This document shows, piece by piece, positions 42,606-52,513 of a DNA stretch of 64,000 nt. Position 1 is the first letter of the stretch, and each line of letters starts with the position of its first letter. The notes beneath the pieces are model-generated. The model saw only the letters and a program-made list of their open reading frames with translations. It had not been told where the DNA came from and did no database searches. The position numbers and the translations under genes were made by a program. The DNA comes from Bacillota bacterium (GTDB taxonomy: Bacteria; Bacillota; Clostridia; DSM-8532): contig JAEZLR010000006.1 in NCBI GenBank assembly GCA_023415205.1, positions 124,001 to 188,000 on the forward strand, in the 5' to 3' direction.

Positions 42606-44927
42606 ATGAAAGGCAGTAATCACACCGAAAGGAAAAGCATCAAGAAAAAAACTGCACCTAAAAGCGCTGGCAGCACACGAAGTATATCGGATAAAAACAA
42701 GAGAGAGGCCTTGGATAAACCCAGCTCCATCAAGCTCAAGAAAAGAGAGTTTATCACGCTGCTGCTTTTTTCAGCGCTCCTCCTGTTCATGATTTATCGT
42801 ATTGGTTATATACAGTTTGTCAAGGGTGAAGAATATCAAAAGATGGCCTACCTGAGTCAAACGCAGAAAAGACAGATCAACCCCAAACGAGGCACTATCT
42901 ATGATCGGAATGGCAAGGGCCTTGCCATCAGTGCCTCTGTGGATACCGTCTCAGTTAATCCCATAGGCCTTCGTGACGCAGTTGAAGGGGATGAAACCAA
43001 GCTTCAGGATATCGCCAATAATCTGGCAGGTTACCTGGAAATGGATGCTGAAACCCTGTTGAAAAAATTTAAAATGAATTCCCGTTACGAGTATTTAAAA
43101 AGAAAAATTGAGCGAGATGTGGGGAACCAGATCAGAACCTATCTTTCTAAGGCTAAAATTCAGAATATCTATGTTGATGAGGATTCAAAACGCTATTATC
43201 CCAATGGGAAATTGGCTTCTCATATCCTTGGCTTTACAGGCGTGGACGATCAAGGACTTAGCGGCATCGAGTATGTTTTGGATAGCACCCTTAAGGGGGT
43301 GCCGGGAAAAATCATGAATGAGGTGGATGTACTCGGACGCCAGATTAGCTTTTCCAATGAACGCCATATTGATGCCATTGACGGGTATGATGTTTTTCTT
43401 ACCATTGATGAGACCATCCAGCACTATGCCGAAAAGGCCATTGATCAGGCCATGCTGGATTATAATCTCAAGCGCGGAGGCACGGCCATTGTCATGAACC
43501 CCAACACGGGTGAGGTTCTGGCCTTGGTTTCCAAACCCGACTTTGATCCGAATGATCCGGATGCTCTGCCCGACTACTTTGAGGGGACGGACTGGGGTGG
43601 CTTTTCTGATACTGAGGATAGTCAATACCTGTGGCAGACGGTTTTTAGAAATAAAGCCATTATGGATACCTATGAGCCGGGCTCTGTTTTCAAAGCGGTT
43701 ACTGCGGCAGCCGCCATAGAGGAAAATGTCGTTACTACAAACACCCCCGAATACTGTAAGCCCATATCCCTTTCCGGCCATACCATCGACTGTTGGAGAA
43801 AAGGCGGACACGGTTCCGAGGACTTTTTACATGCCGTTTACAATTCCTGTAACCCTGTCTTTGTTAAAACAGGTCTGGAGCTAGGCATTGAGAAGTTTTA
43901 CAGCTATTTTAAAATGTTTGGCTTCCAGGAGAAAACAGGCATTGAGCTTCAGGGAGAACCCTCCAATGAGGAATACCGAAAAAATCAGCACACCAATCCC
44001 AAGGAGATAGACCTTGCGGTGTCCTCTTTCGGACAGCGCTTCCAGATCAGCCCCATTCAGATGATTACGGCCTACGCAGCCATCGCCAATGGTGGTAATC
44101 TCATGAAACCCACCATTATCAAGCAGATCAGCGACAGCGAGGGAAATATTATTAAAAAGTTTGAGCCCCAGGTGGTTCGCAAGGTGATATCAGAAGAAAC
44201 CTCAACGACGCTCAGAGGCATTCTGGAGGGTGTTGTCGCCGAAGGGACAGGTAAAAATGCCTATGTCAGTGGTTATCGCATTGCCGGTAAAACCGGTACC
44301 TCAGAAACCTTGACCACTAAAACAGATGGCCGCTATATTGTTTCCTTTATGGCCTTCGCACCTGCCGATAAGCCACAGATCTGTGTTCTCGTAGTTCTTG
44401 ATCATCCTCAGGTGGAAATGAATCGAAGAACCGGTGGTGTTCTTGCAGCCCCCGTAGCCGGTAAGCTGGCTGAGGAAATACTGGAATATCTGCAGGTTGA
44501 AAGAGTCTACACCGAGAAAGACAAAAAGAATATGACCCAGGAGGTCTATGTTCCTAATGTGACAGGACTTACCCTTAAGGAAGCGGAAGAAAAGCTGAAG
44601 GCCTTTGGATTAAAGTATACCATTGAGGGTAGCTCAAGCGACGAAAATCAGGTGGTCTTTAGTCAGACGCCCAAAGCCGATTTCTCAGTGCCCCAGTCGG
44701 CAACCGTTATTCTGTATACCGATTCAGACCGGGCAGAGGTGACGGTTACTATGCCAAACCTTCATAGCAAGACGGTGGATGAGGCTACTACCGCATTGAA
44801 GCAACTGGGTCTCAACATTCGCATCAGAGGTAGCGGTATGGCCACGGCCCAGGAATATCCCGCAGGAACCCAGCTTAAAAAGGGCGATGTAGTGGAAATC
44901 AGCTTCGTTGAAATGATTGGTGACTAA
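42606..44927 (+). CDS. spoVD: Class B penicillin-binding protein with two PASTA domains (SpoVD/FtsI type)
   Basis: A 773-residue peptidoglycan transpeptidase. It has a cytoplasmic basic tail, one membrane helix (near residues 48-70), a PBP dimerisation domain (to about 260) and the transpeptidase domain with SxxK (EPGSVFKAV), SxN (YNSCNPV) and KTG (KTGTSET). Two PASTA domains follow at the C-terminus (from VYVPNVTGLTLKEAE and VTMPNLHSKTVDEA). It is either the division PBP or the sporulation-specific SpoVD, which look alike; no second copy is in the window. ATG 42606 has AGGAG 7 bases upstream. The preceding 150 bases are gene-free. Confidence 0.92.
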   Translation: MKGSNHTERKSIKKKTAPKSAGSTRSISDKNKREALDKPSSIKLKKREFITLLLFSALLLFMIYRIGYIQFVKGEEYQKMAYLSQTQKRQINPKRGTIYDRNGKGLAISASVDTVSVNPIGLRDAVEGDETKLQDIANNLAGYLEMDAETLLKKFKMNSRYEYLKRKIERDVGNQIRTYLSKAKIQNIYVDEDSKRYYPNGKLASHILGFTGVDDQGLSGIEYVLDSTLKGVPGKIMNEVDVLGRQISFSNERHIDAIDGYDVFLTIDETIQHYAEKAIDQAMLDYNLKRGGTAIVMNPNTGEVLALVSKPDFDPNDPDALPDYFEGTDWGGFSDTEDSQYLWQTVFRNKAIMDTYEPGSVFKAVTAAAAIEENVVTTNTPEYCKPISLSGHTIDCWRKGGHGSEDFLHAVYNSCNPVFVKTGLELGIEKFYSYFKMFGFQEKTGIELQGEPSNEEYRKNQHTNPKEIDLAVSSFGQRFQISPIQMITAYAAIANGGNLMKPTIIKQISDSEGNIIKKFEPQVVRKVISEETSTTLRGILEGVVAEGTGKNAYVSGYRIAGKTGTSETLTTKTDGRYIVSFMAFAPADKPQICVLVVLDHPQVEMNRRTGGVLAAPVAGKLAEEILEYLQVERVYTEKDKKNMTQEVYVPNVTGLTLKEAEEKLKAFGLKYTIEGSSSDENQVVFSQTPKADFSVPQSATVILYTDSDRAEVTVTMPNLHSKTVDEATTALKQLGLNIRIRGSGMATAQEYPAGTQLKKGDVVEISFVEMIGD

Positions 44928-45003
44928 AGCCGTGTCGGGAATGTTGTAAGCTGATGCATATAGGGATATAATCTAATCGATAAAAACCTTGGAGGAATTT
45001 TCA

Positions 45004-46458
45004 ATGCAATTGTATGACTTATTGGGAAAACTCAATATCATTGAATCTAAGGGAAACCTTAATATAGAAGTACGTGGGGTGACCTATGATTCCAGAAAGG
45101 CTCTTCCCGGATACCTCTTTATTTGTATTGATGGCTTTGCCACCGATGGGCATCAGTATGCGCAACAGGCGGTGGACAACGGAGCCACAGCCCTCATTGT
45201 AGAGAAGAATGTCTCTCTTGTGGGAGAAGTGACCATGGTTAAGGTGGAAAACACCCGTGAGGCCCTGGCCGAGATTTCCGCCCAATGGTTCGGACACCCC
45301 TCCAAAGCCCTCGACCTTATTGGTATCACTGGGACGAAGGGTAAAACAACCACCACCTATATGCTGAGGTCCATTTTAGAGAAGCAGGGAAAAATCGTGG
45401 GCCTTATCGGAACTGTGGCCAACTGTATCGGAAATGAAAAGATACCGGCCCGTCGAACCACTCCCGAATCCTATGATCTTCAGGAAATGTTTGAAAAGAT
45501 GAAGGATAAGGGAGCGGAGTCCATCGTTATGGAGGTATCTTCCCAGGGGCTCAAGCTCCACCGGGTTTCAGGCTGCGTGTTTGATATCGGTGTCTTTACC
45601 AATTTCTCGAAGGATCATATCGGAGGATTTGAACATCCCGACATGGAGGATTACTTCAGATCCAAGCAGAAATTGTTTACCCTTTCAAGACAGGGTGTTA
45701 TCAATAGTGATTCCTCCCATGCCGAGCAGCTCATTCAGGAAGCACCCTGTCCTGTGTTAACTTATGGCATTGAAAATGAGGCGGATGTCAGAGCCCTGAA
45801 TATTGTCACTCACTCCGATTCGGTGGAGTTTGACGTGGAGACCCCTTGGTTCAAGGATCATATGACGGTGTCTGTGCCAGGGCTGTTTAGTATCTACAAT
45901 GCCCTGGCTGCCATCTCCGTTTGTGGCCTTAAGGGTGTGGATGCGGCAACCATCAAGGAGGGTTTGCTTAATGTACAGGTACCCGGTAGGGCCGAGATTG
46001 TTCCTACACCGGGAAAGCCCTATACCGTCATGATTGACTATGCTCATACCCCTGATAGTCTGGAAAATATCCTGACTACTGTGAAGGGCTTTGTAAAAGG
46101 CCGCCTCATCAGCGTCTTTGGCTGCGGTGGGGACAGGGATCGCTCCAAGCGCCCGGTGATGGGACAAATATCGGGAAGAATCGCGGACTTTACCATTATC
46201 ACCTCGGATAATCCAAGAACGGAAGAGCCCGCAAGGATTCTGGCAGACATAGAAGAAGGTATAAAGCAAACTCAGGGTCAGTATAAGGTGATAGAGGATA
46301 GAACACAGGCCATTCGTTATGCCATGGATCATGCTCAGGCTCAAGATATCATCGTTCTATCCGGTAAGGGCCATGAAACCTATCAGATATTCAAGGACAA
46401 AACCATTCACTATGATGAACGGGAAATTGTTGAAAATATACTCAAGGAGGGCGAATAA
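45004..46458 (+). CDS. murE: UDP-MurNAc-tripeptide synthetase MurE (meso-DAP adding)
   Basis: A 484-residue Mur ligase, which adds the third residue to UDP-MurNAc-L-Ala-D-Glu. The ATP loop is ITGTKGKTTTTYML. The substrate-defining motif near the C-terminus is DNPR (TSDNPRTEEPARI), which specifies meso-diaminopimelate rather than lysine. ATG 45004 is chosen because GGAGG lies 8 bases upstream; a TTG at 44989 is in frame. It is 5 bases before murF. Confidence 0.96.
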   Translation: MQLYDLLGKLNIIESKGNLNIEVRGVTYDSRKALPGYLFICIDGFATDGHQYAQQAVDNGATALIVEKNVSLVGEVTMVKVENTREALAEISAQWFGHPSKALDLIGITGTKGKTTTTYMLRSILEKQGKIVGLIGTVANCIGNEKIPARRTTPESYDLQEMFEKMKDKGAESIVMEVSSQGLKLHRVSGCVFDIGVFTNFSKDHIGGFEHPDMEDYFRSKQKLFTLSRQGVINSDSSHAEQLIQEAPCPVLTYGIENEADVRALNIVTHSDSVEFDVETPWFKDHMTVSVPGLFSIYNALAAISVCGLKGVDAATIKEGLLNVQVPGRAEIVPTPGKPYTVMIDYAHTPDSLENILTTVKGFVKGRLISVFGCGGDRDRSKRPVMGQISGRIADFTIITSDNPRTEEPARILADIEEGIKQTQGQYKVIEDRTQAIRYAMDHAQAQDIIVLSGKGHETYQIFKDKTIHYDEREIVENILKEGE

Positions 46459-46463
46459 CATCC

Positions 46464-47831
46464 TTGAAAGCTTTTAATGCGGGATTAGTAGCCAAAATGG
46501 TTAAGGGGAGGCTGAGAGCCCCCTCGGATATTGTTGTCAATCAGGTTTCCATCGATACAAGAACCCTTCAGTCGGGTGCCCTTTTTGTTGCTATTACAGG
46601 GGAGCGGTTTGATGGGCATGATTTTATCGTCCAGGCCATGGACTACGGAGCGGCCCTGGTTTTGGTCGAGGAAGGGAAGGCTGTTCCTGAGCATATCCCG
46701 GCCATATTTGTGGAAAACACTCTAGGGGCCCTGGGTAGATTGGCGGCTGAATACCGGGCGCTCTTTAACATTCCTGTAATCGCTGTTACAGGCAGTGTTG
46801 GGAAGACCAGCACCAAGGAAATGGTTGCCTCCATCCTCTCGTCCAAATTCAAGGTTCATAAAACCAAAGGCAATTTCAATAATGAGATAGGCCTCCCCCT
46901 TTCGGTGCTGGAAATGGAGGAGGATCATCAGGTTGCGGTCTATGAGATGGGAATGAGAGGCTTTCATGAAATAAGCCTGTTATCTCGCATAGTCAAGCCG
47001 GATATTGCCATTATCACCAATATCGGTATCTCCCATATTGAGAGACTGGGCACCCGACAGAATATTCTGAAAGCCAAGCTTGAAATTCTGGATGGAATGA
47101 GTAAGCACGGCACGGTTGTTTTAAATGGTGACGATGAGCTTTTGTCTGGCTTGAGGGGGCTGCTCCCCCAGAAGACCTTGTTCTATGGTATTAATGAGGA
47201 ACAGGATATATGGGCCTATGATCTGATGTCCAAGGGTGAACAGGGGGTTTCCTTTGGGGTGAGGACGCCTAAAAACGAAATGAGCCTTTTTGTTCCTGCG
47301 CCGGGTATGCACAATGTTCATAATGCATTGGCGGGTATAGCTGCTGCCCAGGTTCTGGGTATGAGTGAACAGGAGATTGAAACGGGACTTCTGAGCTTTT
47401 CGGGGGAGCGGATGCGCTTAAGCATTGTGGATAAGGCGGGGATCAAATTTATCAACGATTCCTATAATGCTGCGCCTAGCTCTATTAAAGCAGCTTTGGA
47501 TGTCCTGTGCGATATCGGCAGAGACATGCGGAAGTGGGCTGTGCTGGGCGACATGATGGAGCTGGGGGATTGGACCGAGGAAGCGCATCGGGATATTGGG
47601 AAGTATGTTTCTTCTTTGGGCATAGATTACCTGGTGGGAATTGGCTCCTATGCCAAATGGTATATTCAGGGGGCTGAAGAAGGACATCCCATGAGAACCA
47701 TCACGAAGCTCTTTGAAACCACAGAACAGGCAAAACCCTATATAGAGACCCTAATGCAAAAGGGGGATGCTCTCCTTTTCAAAGGGTCGCGAAAAATGAA
47801 GCTGGATCTGTTGATTCAGGAGCTTATCTAG
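46464..47831 (+). CDS. murF: UDP-MurNAc-pentapeptide synthetase MurF
   Basis: A 455-residue Mur ligase that adds D-Ala-D-Ala to the tripeptide precursor. The N-terminal VSIDTRTLQSGALFVAI, the ATP loop AVTGSVGKTSTKEMV and the FINDSYNAAPSSIKAAL and AVLGDMMELG segments are typical. The start is TTG 46464; it keeps the conserved N-terminal strand, although AAGGAGG is 13 bases away. It is followed by mraY after 14 bases. Confidence 0.95.
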   Translation: MKAFNAGLVAKMVKGRLRAPSDIVVNQVSIDTRTLQSGALFVAITGERFDGHDFIVQAMDYGAALVLVEEGKAVPEHIPAIFVENTLGALGRLAAEYRALFNIPVIAVTGSVGKTSTKEMVASILSSKFKVHKTKGNFNNEIGLPLSVLEMEEDHQVAVYEMGMRGFHEISLLSRIVKPDIAIITNIGISHIERLGTRQNILKAKLEILDGMSKHGTVVLNGDDELLSGLRGLLPQKTLFYGINEEQDIWAYDLMSKGEQGVSFGVRTPKNEMSLFVPAPGMHNVHNALAGIAAAQVLGMSEQEIETGLLSFSGERMRLSIVDKAGIKFINDSYNAAPSSIKAALDVLCDIGRDMRKWAVLGDMMELGDWTEEAHRDIGKYVSSLGIDYLVGIGSYAKWYIQGAEEGHPMRTITKLFETTEQAKPYIETLMQKGDALLFKGSRKMKLDLLIQELI

Positions 47832-47845
47832 GGAGGGCATAGGAC

Positions 47846-48832
47846 ATGCTGGAATTTTTTAAGGCCATTCCACAGCAGGTGATCGTATATTTCTTAAGTT
47901 TTATCATTTCCTTGGCAGCAGGGAAGCTTCTTATCCCCTTATTAAGAAGGTTGAAGTTTGGCCAGGTCATCAGGGAGGAAGGCCCCCAAAGCCATAAGGC
48001 TAAGACAGGGACGCCCACCATGGGAGGAGTGATCTTCCTTTTGTCGTTACTGGTCCTCGGCATCTACTTTAGCTTTACGGATATACGCGTTCTGTCACTT
48101 GTTCTAGTGACCTTTGGTTTCGCAGTCATCGGTTTTTTGGATGACTACCTGAAGATTGTCAAAAAGAAAAATGAGGGCCTATCACCCCGACAGAAAATGC
48201 TTGGCTTACTGTTGGTATCGGGTGTGTTCACATGGTATGCAGTGACCTATACCGCGGGCGGAAACTCTTTGATTATTCCCTTTATTGGCTTTAATGCTCC
48301 GGTGTATCTGCCCCTCTTTGTGATGATTCCCTTTAATTTGTTTGTACTGGTCAGCTTTACAAATGCGGTAAACCTGACCGATGGTGTTGATGGCTTGGCT
48401 GGGTCAGTCACCACGGTAGTATTGCTTTTCTTTACCGTCGTTACGATGTTGAGCGGCGAATGGGACTACATTCGTCTGTTTTGCTCTATTCTGGCCGGAG
48501 GCATTCTTGGGTTTCTGGTCTTTAACCTTCATCCGGCAAAGGTTTTTATGGGTGATACGGGTTCTTTGGCCTTAGGTGGCGCTCTGGCCGCGGTGGCTAT
48601 TCTCACAGGCACCCCCATTTTTTTGGGATTGGCAGGTATAATCTATGTGGTGGAAACATTATCTGTAATGATACAGGTTTATTATTTTAAGAAGACGGGC
48701 AAGCGTGTCTTTAAAATGGCCCCCCTCCATCATCATTTTGAACATAAAGGATGGAGTGAAACCAAGGTGGTAACACTATTTACACTTGTAACGATTATAG
48801 GTAGTGTTATAGCTTTCTTGCTATTGAGGTGA
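47846..48832 (+). CDS. mraY: Phospho-MurNAc-pentapeptide transferase MraY
   Basis: A 328-residue polytopic membrane enzyme that transfers phospho-MurNAc-pentapeptide to undecaprenyl phosphate, forming lipid I. Ten hydrophobic helices and the signatures GTPTMGGVIFLL, FLDDYLKI, NAVNLTDGVDGLAG, VFMGDTGSLALGG and the His-rich APLHHHFE are present. The next gene is ftsW, 4 bases on. In most Firmicutes murD lies between these two, and it is absent here. Confidence 0.97.
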   Translation: MLEFFKAIPQQVIVYFLSFIISLAAGKLLIPLLRRLKFGQVIREEGPQSHKAKTGTPTMGGVIFLLSLLVLGIYFSFTDIRVLSLVLVTFGFAVIGFLDDYLKIVKKKNEGLSPRQKMLGLLLVSGVFTWYAVTYTAGGNSLIIPFIGFNAPVYLPLFVMIPFNLFVLVSFTNAVNLTDGVDGLAGSVTTVVLLFFTVVTMLSGEWDYIRLFCSILAGGILGFLVFNLHPAKVFMGDTGSLALGGALAAVAILTGTPIFLGLAGIIYVVETLSVMIQVYYFKKTGKRVFKMAPLHHHFEHKGWSETKVVTLFTLVTIIGSVIAFLLLR

Positions 48833-48836
48833 TGGG

Positions 48837-50012
48837 ATGAGGAAAAGGGAGTACGACTTTTGGCTTCTATTTACCGTACTGGTATTACTGGGAATGGGAA
48901 CAGTGATGGTGTTTAGTGCCAGCTCCTATAATGCGCTTTATTATCATAACAACAAATTTTACTTTTTCATCCGTCAATTGATATGGAGTGTCCTGGGTGT
49001 TGCAGGTATGCTTGTCTTCTCGAAGATTGATTATCGGAGAATTGCTGCAAGTTCACCCATTCTTATGGTGATAAGTATTGTCCTTTTGATTCTGGTGCGT
49101 ATTCCGGGGATAGGTAGTAATGTAAATGGGGCCTATCGTTGGTTTAATTTTGGGTTCATGTCCTTTCAACCCTCGGAACTGACGAAAATAGCCCTGATTT
49201 TATTTTTGGCCTTTAGTCTTTCAAAAAATGCCGATCGGCTGAAGCGCTTTTTTACAGGACTTTTACCCTACCTTCTGGTCATTGGTGTCATTGATGGGCT
49301 TTTATACTTGGAACCCCATATGAGCGCCATCATTCTCATTACCTCTGTGGCTGTTATTATTCTCTTTTTGGCCGGAGCGAGAATATCTCATTTCCTGCTT
49401 CTCGCCGCACCGGTGATTGCCCTGGGCTGGCGCCTTATTATGAGTGATCCCTATCGAATAGAGCGATTGTTATCCTTTACAGACCCCTTTCAATATAAAC
49501 AGGGAAGCGGCTTCCAAGTGGTTAACTCTCTCTACGCGATTGCCTCCGGATCTGTTTTTGGCCGGGGCTTGGGTAAGAGTCTTCAAAAATATCTCTATCT
49601 TCCTGAACCCCATAACGACTTCATATTTTCTATATTGGCCGAGGAGTTGGGCTTTGTAGGGTCGCTCACCGTTATCCTCCTCTTTCTGCTGTTCATTTGG
49701 CGGGGGATGAAAGTGGCTATGAACGCCCCGGATATGATGGGAAGCCTGATTGCCGGAGGGATCACCTCACTGATCGCCTTACAGACCATCATTAATATTG
49801 CAGTGGTTACCTCAACAGTACCCGCTACCGGCATGCCCCTTCCTTTTTTCAGTGCCGGAGGATCATCCTTGGTTTTCCTGATGGCGTCGGTGGGGATGCT
49901 GCTCAATATCTCAAAGGGGTCTCAGACCTCAATTGTTACGCTGAACAAAAGCGTTAAGGAAGATTCCGGCCTAAACCGGGTTCGTACAAATCGAAAAGTT
50001 GGTGATTTTTAA
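48837..50012 (+). CDS. ftsW: SEDS peptidoglycan polymerase FtsW (SpoVE-like)
   Basis: A 391-residue SEDS glycosyltransferase with about ten membrane helices. The motifs FMSFQPSELTKIALI, EPHMSAIILI, HNDFIFSILAEELGF and GMPLPFFSAGGSSLVF match FtsW/SpoVE. It polymerises lipid II at the septum with the class B PBP encoded at 42606. A basic cytoplasmic C-terminal tail of about 30 residues follows the last helix. It directly abuts murG (TAA then ATG). Confidence 0.94.
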   Translation: MRKREYDFWLLFTVLVLLGMGTVMVFSASSYNALYYHNNKFYFFIRQLIWSVLGVAGMLVFSKIDYRRIAASSPILMVISIVLLILVRIPGIGSNVNGAYRWFNFGFMSFQPSELTKIALILFLAFSLSKNADRLKRFFTGLLPYLLVIGVIDGLLYLEPHMSAIILITSVAVIILFLAGARISHFLLLAAPVIALGWRLIMSDPYRIERLLSFTDPFQYKQGSGFQVVNSLYAIASGSVFGRGLGKSLQKYLYLPEPHNDFIFSILAEELGFVGSLTVILLFLLFIWRGMKVAMNAPDMMGSLIAGGITSLIALQTIINIAVVTSTVPATGMPLPFFSAGGSSLVFLMASVGMLLNISKGSQTSIVTLNKSVKEDSGLNRVRTNRKVGDF

Positions 50013-51110
50013 ATGAGATATTTAATATCAGGTGGTGGAACAGGGGGCCACATTAATCCGGGATTGGCCATAGCCAAGGAAATCATGAAGAATGAACCGG
50101 ATGCAGAAATTCTTTTTGTGGGTACAAAAAATGGCCTTGAGGACAAATTGGTTCCTCGGGAGGGCTTCAACATTCGGTATATTGAGGTCAGTGGTTTTAA
50201 AAGAAAGCTATCCTTTGATACCCTCAGAACAGTTACAAGGCTCGTTAAGAGCTTTGGAGCTATAAGACGGATTCTCAAGGAATTCAATCCCGATGCCGTC
50301 ATTGGAACGGGGGGCTATGTCTGTGGGCCCGTGGTGTTCAGCGCCGCCTTAAGGAAAATTCCCACCCTGATCCACGAGCAGAATGCCTTTCCGGGTGTTA
50401 CAAACAAGATTTTATCCCGCTATGTGGATGCCGTTGCTATCAGCTTTGAGGAAGCACGTCACAGGTTTAAGGGCAAGGCAAAAATCACCATGACGGGTAA
50501 CCCCGTGCGTGCCGAGCTGTTTCGGCAGGACAGGGCCGAAGCCCGGAGCAGGCTGGGGATACCTCAGGATATCCCCCTGGTGGTCGTATTTGGCGGTAGC
50601 CTTGGCGCCGAGCACTTGAATCAGTGTGTTAGGGATATGATTAATTCTCATTCCAGTGAGATTAATTTTCACCTGATTCTCGCCACAGGGATGAAGCATT
50701 ATGATCATGTGATGAGCGAAATAAAGGTCCCTCTGCCCGCCCATATCAGGGTTGAGCCCTACCTTTTTAATATGGGTGAAGTCTTGGCGGCCGCTGACCT
50801 GGCTGTTTGCCGGGGAGGGGCTATTACCATCAGTGAGCTTTCAGCTCTGGGCGTCCCTTCCATTCTTGTTCCCTCGCCCTATGTCGCTGAAAACCATCAG
50901 GAACACAATGCCCGGGCCCTGGAGCATAAAGGGGCTGCGGTGGTTATTCTGCAAAGCCAATTAACATCGGAAATTCTTTATGGTCAGATTCAAAAACTCA
51001 TTTCCAATAAGGATCTTCGCGTTAAGATGTCATCTGATGCCAAGAAGATCAGCATAAAAAACTCTTCTGAGGCCCTTTACTCTCTTTTGAAGAGCGTTAT
51101 GCAGAAATAG
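50013..51110 (+). CDS. murG: Lipid II synthase MurG
   Basis: A 365-residue GT28 glycosyltransferase that adds GlcNAc to lipid I on the inner membrane face. The N-terminal SGGGTGGHINPGLAIA loop, HEQNAFPGVTNKIL, the UDP-sugar site FGGSLGAEHLN and the C-terminal CRGGAITISELSALGVPSILVP segment are intact. Its ATG follows the ftsW stop without a gap and a GGTGAT lies just before it, so it is translationally coupled. Confidence 0.97.
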   Translation: MRYLISGGGTGGHINPGLAIAKEIMKNEPDAEILFVGTKNGLEDKLVPREGFNIRYIEVSGFKRKLSFDTLRTVTRLVKSFGAIRRILKEFNPDAVIGTGGYVCGPVVFSAALRKIPTLIHEQNAFPGVTNKILSRYVDAVAISFEEARHRFKGKAKITMTGNPVRAELFRQDRAEARSRLGIPQDIPLVVVFGGSLGAEHLNQCVRDMINSHSSEINFHLILATGMKHYDHVMSEIKVPLPAHIRVEPYLFNMGEVLAAADLAVCRGGAITISELSALGVPSILVPSPYVAENHQEHNARALEHKGAAVVILQSQLTSEILYGQIQKLISNKDLRVKMSSDAKKISIKNSSEALYSLLKSVMQK

Positions 51111-51149
51111 CCAAAATGGGTAAACAAGCCCCTTTGTAACAGGTTTTTC

Positions 51150-51189
51150 CCGGAAGCATATTATGAAATGTGTTCAATATTGCTTCCGG
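51150..51189 (+). promoter_or_regulatory. Hairpin overlapping the murA ribosome binding site
   Basis: CCGGAAGC (51150-51157) pairs with GCTTCCGG (51182-51189), and ATATT/AATAT extend the stem with one bulge. The 3' arm runs into the GGGGG (51188-51192) that serves as ribosome binding site for the GTG start at 51201. It could therefore mask murA translation, or act as a processing site between murG and murA. Confidence 0.55.
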
Positions 51190-51200
51190 GGGTGTTTTGC

Positions 51201-52466
51201 GTGAGCAATCTCATAATTGCCGGAGGTTCAAGACTGAGCGGCATCATAGAGGTACCAGGGGCTAAAAATGCAGTTTTACCGGTACTGGCCGCCACGCTCT
51301 TGAATAATGGTACCAGCATACTTGAGAATTGCCCGGAGTTGGACGATGTCTTAACGATGATTGAAATACTATCGGCCTTAGGGTGCAAGATCAAAAGAAA
51401 AGGGTCCCGCATTGAGGTTGATGCATCTCAGTTAACAAGCTCGTCAATTCCGGAGCTGCTTGCTAGACGAATGAGGTCATCCATCATCATTCTTGGGGCC
51501 GTGTTAGCGCGCTGTGGTGAAGTCCATGTGAGCTATCCGGGTGGTTGCGAAATAGGTATGAGGCCTATTGATATGCACTTACGTGCCCTTGAGCAGATGG
51601 GTGCTGAAGTGGACGGCCTCAATCACGGGATGCTCCGAGTCAGGGTGGATAAACTTCAGGGCTGTGAAATTTTACTGGATTACCCAAGTGTGGGGGCTAC
51701 TGAGAATATTATGCTGGCTGCCTGCTTTGCCGAGGGAGAAACTCTGATCCGTAATGCGGCCAAAGAACCAGAGATTGAGGATCTGCAGGATTTCCTTAAC
51801 AAAACAGGGGTTATGGTTACCGGGGCCGGTAGCGGAGTTATCAGAATTAAAGGCGTTTCAGAAATAAAAAGTCAAATCAATCATAGAATTATACCTGATC
51901 GTATTGTGGCAGGAACCTATCTTGCGGCTGCCGCCGCAACGGGAGGCAGTCTGGTTGTGACCGGAGTGGACTACGACCATATCGGATCCATATTATACTG
52001 CCTAAAGCGCTGTGGATGTAAGATCAAGAACTACCAAGGCGGTGTGGTGACCCTTGAATCAGAGGGAAGGCTGAGCCCCCTGGATCTTGTGAGAACCTCC
52101 CCCTATCCTGGATTTCCCACCGATATGCAGCCTCAGATAGTTGCCCTTTTAACCCGGTGTGCCGGAACAAGCGTCGTTGTTGAGACCGTCTTTGAAAACC
52201 GTTTCCGCTATACAGAGCAGCTTATGAAGCTTGGCGCGGATGTGAGCGTACAAGGAAGAACCGCCATTATCCGTGGGGTGGATACGCTGATGGGTGCTGA
52301 TTTAGAGGCAAGGGACTTAAGGGGTGGCGCAGCGCTCATTATTGCCGGTTTGGCTGCCCAAGGAGAAACTCGTATTTCCGGTGTGGGATATATTGACCGG
52401 GGCTATGAAAAGGTGGAGCAGGTTCTGTCAAAGGTTGGTGCCCAAATCAGAAGAGTTGAAGACTGA
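51201..52466 (+). CDS. murA: UDP-GlcNAc enolpyruvyl transferase MurA
   Basis: A 421-residue EPSP-synthase-fold enzyme catalysing the first committed step of peptidoglycan synthesis. The N-terminal GAKNAVLPVLAATLL, the RSSIIILGAVLARCGE segment and the active-site Cys in PGGCEIGMRPID are present; that Cys is the fosfomycin target, so the enzyme should be sensitive. GTG 51201 gives the usual N-terminus and has GGGGGTG upstream. An ATG at 51168 in frame would lie within the preceding hairpin. Confidence 0.95.
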   Translation: MSNLIIAGGSRLSGIIEVPGAKNAVLPVLAATLLNNGTSILENCPELDDVLTMIEILSALGCKIKRKGSRIEVDASQLTSSSIPELLARRMRSSIIILGAVLARCGEVHVSYPGGCEIGMRPIDMHLRALEQMGAEVDGLNHGMLRVRVDKLQGCEILLDYPSVGATENIMLAACFAEGETLIRNAAKEPEIEDLQDFLNKTGVMVTGAGSGVIRIKGVSEIKSQINHRIIPDRIVAGTYLAAAAATGGSLVVTGVDYDHIGSILYCLKRCGCKIKNYQGGVVTLESEGRLSPLDLVRTSPYPGFPTDMQPQIVALLTRCAGTSVVVETVFENRFRYTEQLMKLGADVSVQGRTAIIRGVDTLMGADLEARDLRGGAALIIAGLAAQGETRISGVGYIDRGYEKVEQVLSKVGAQIRRVED

Positions 52467-52513
52467 TGAGGGAGTTGGTATAATGATTATGATTCTAAGG
52501 CTTGGAGATACCA

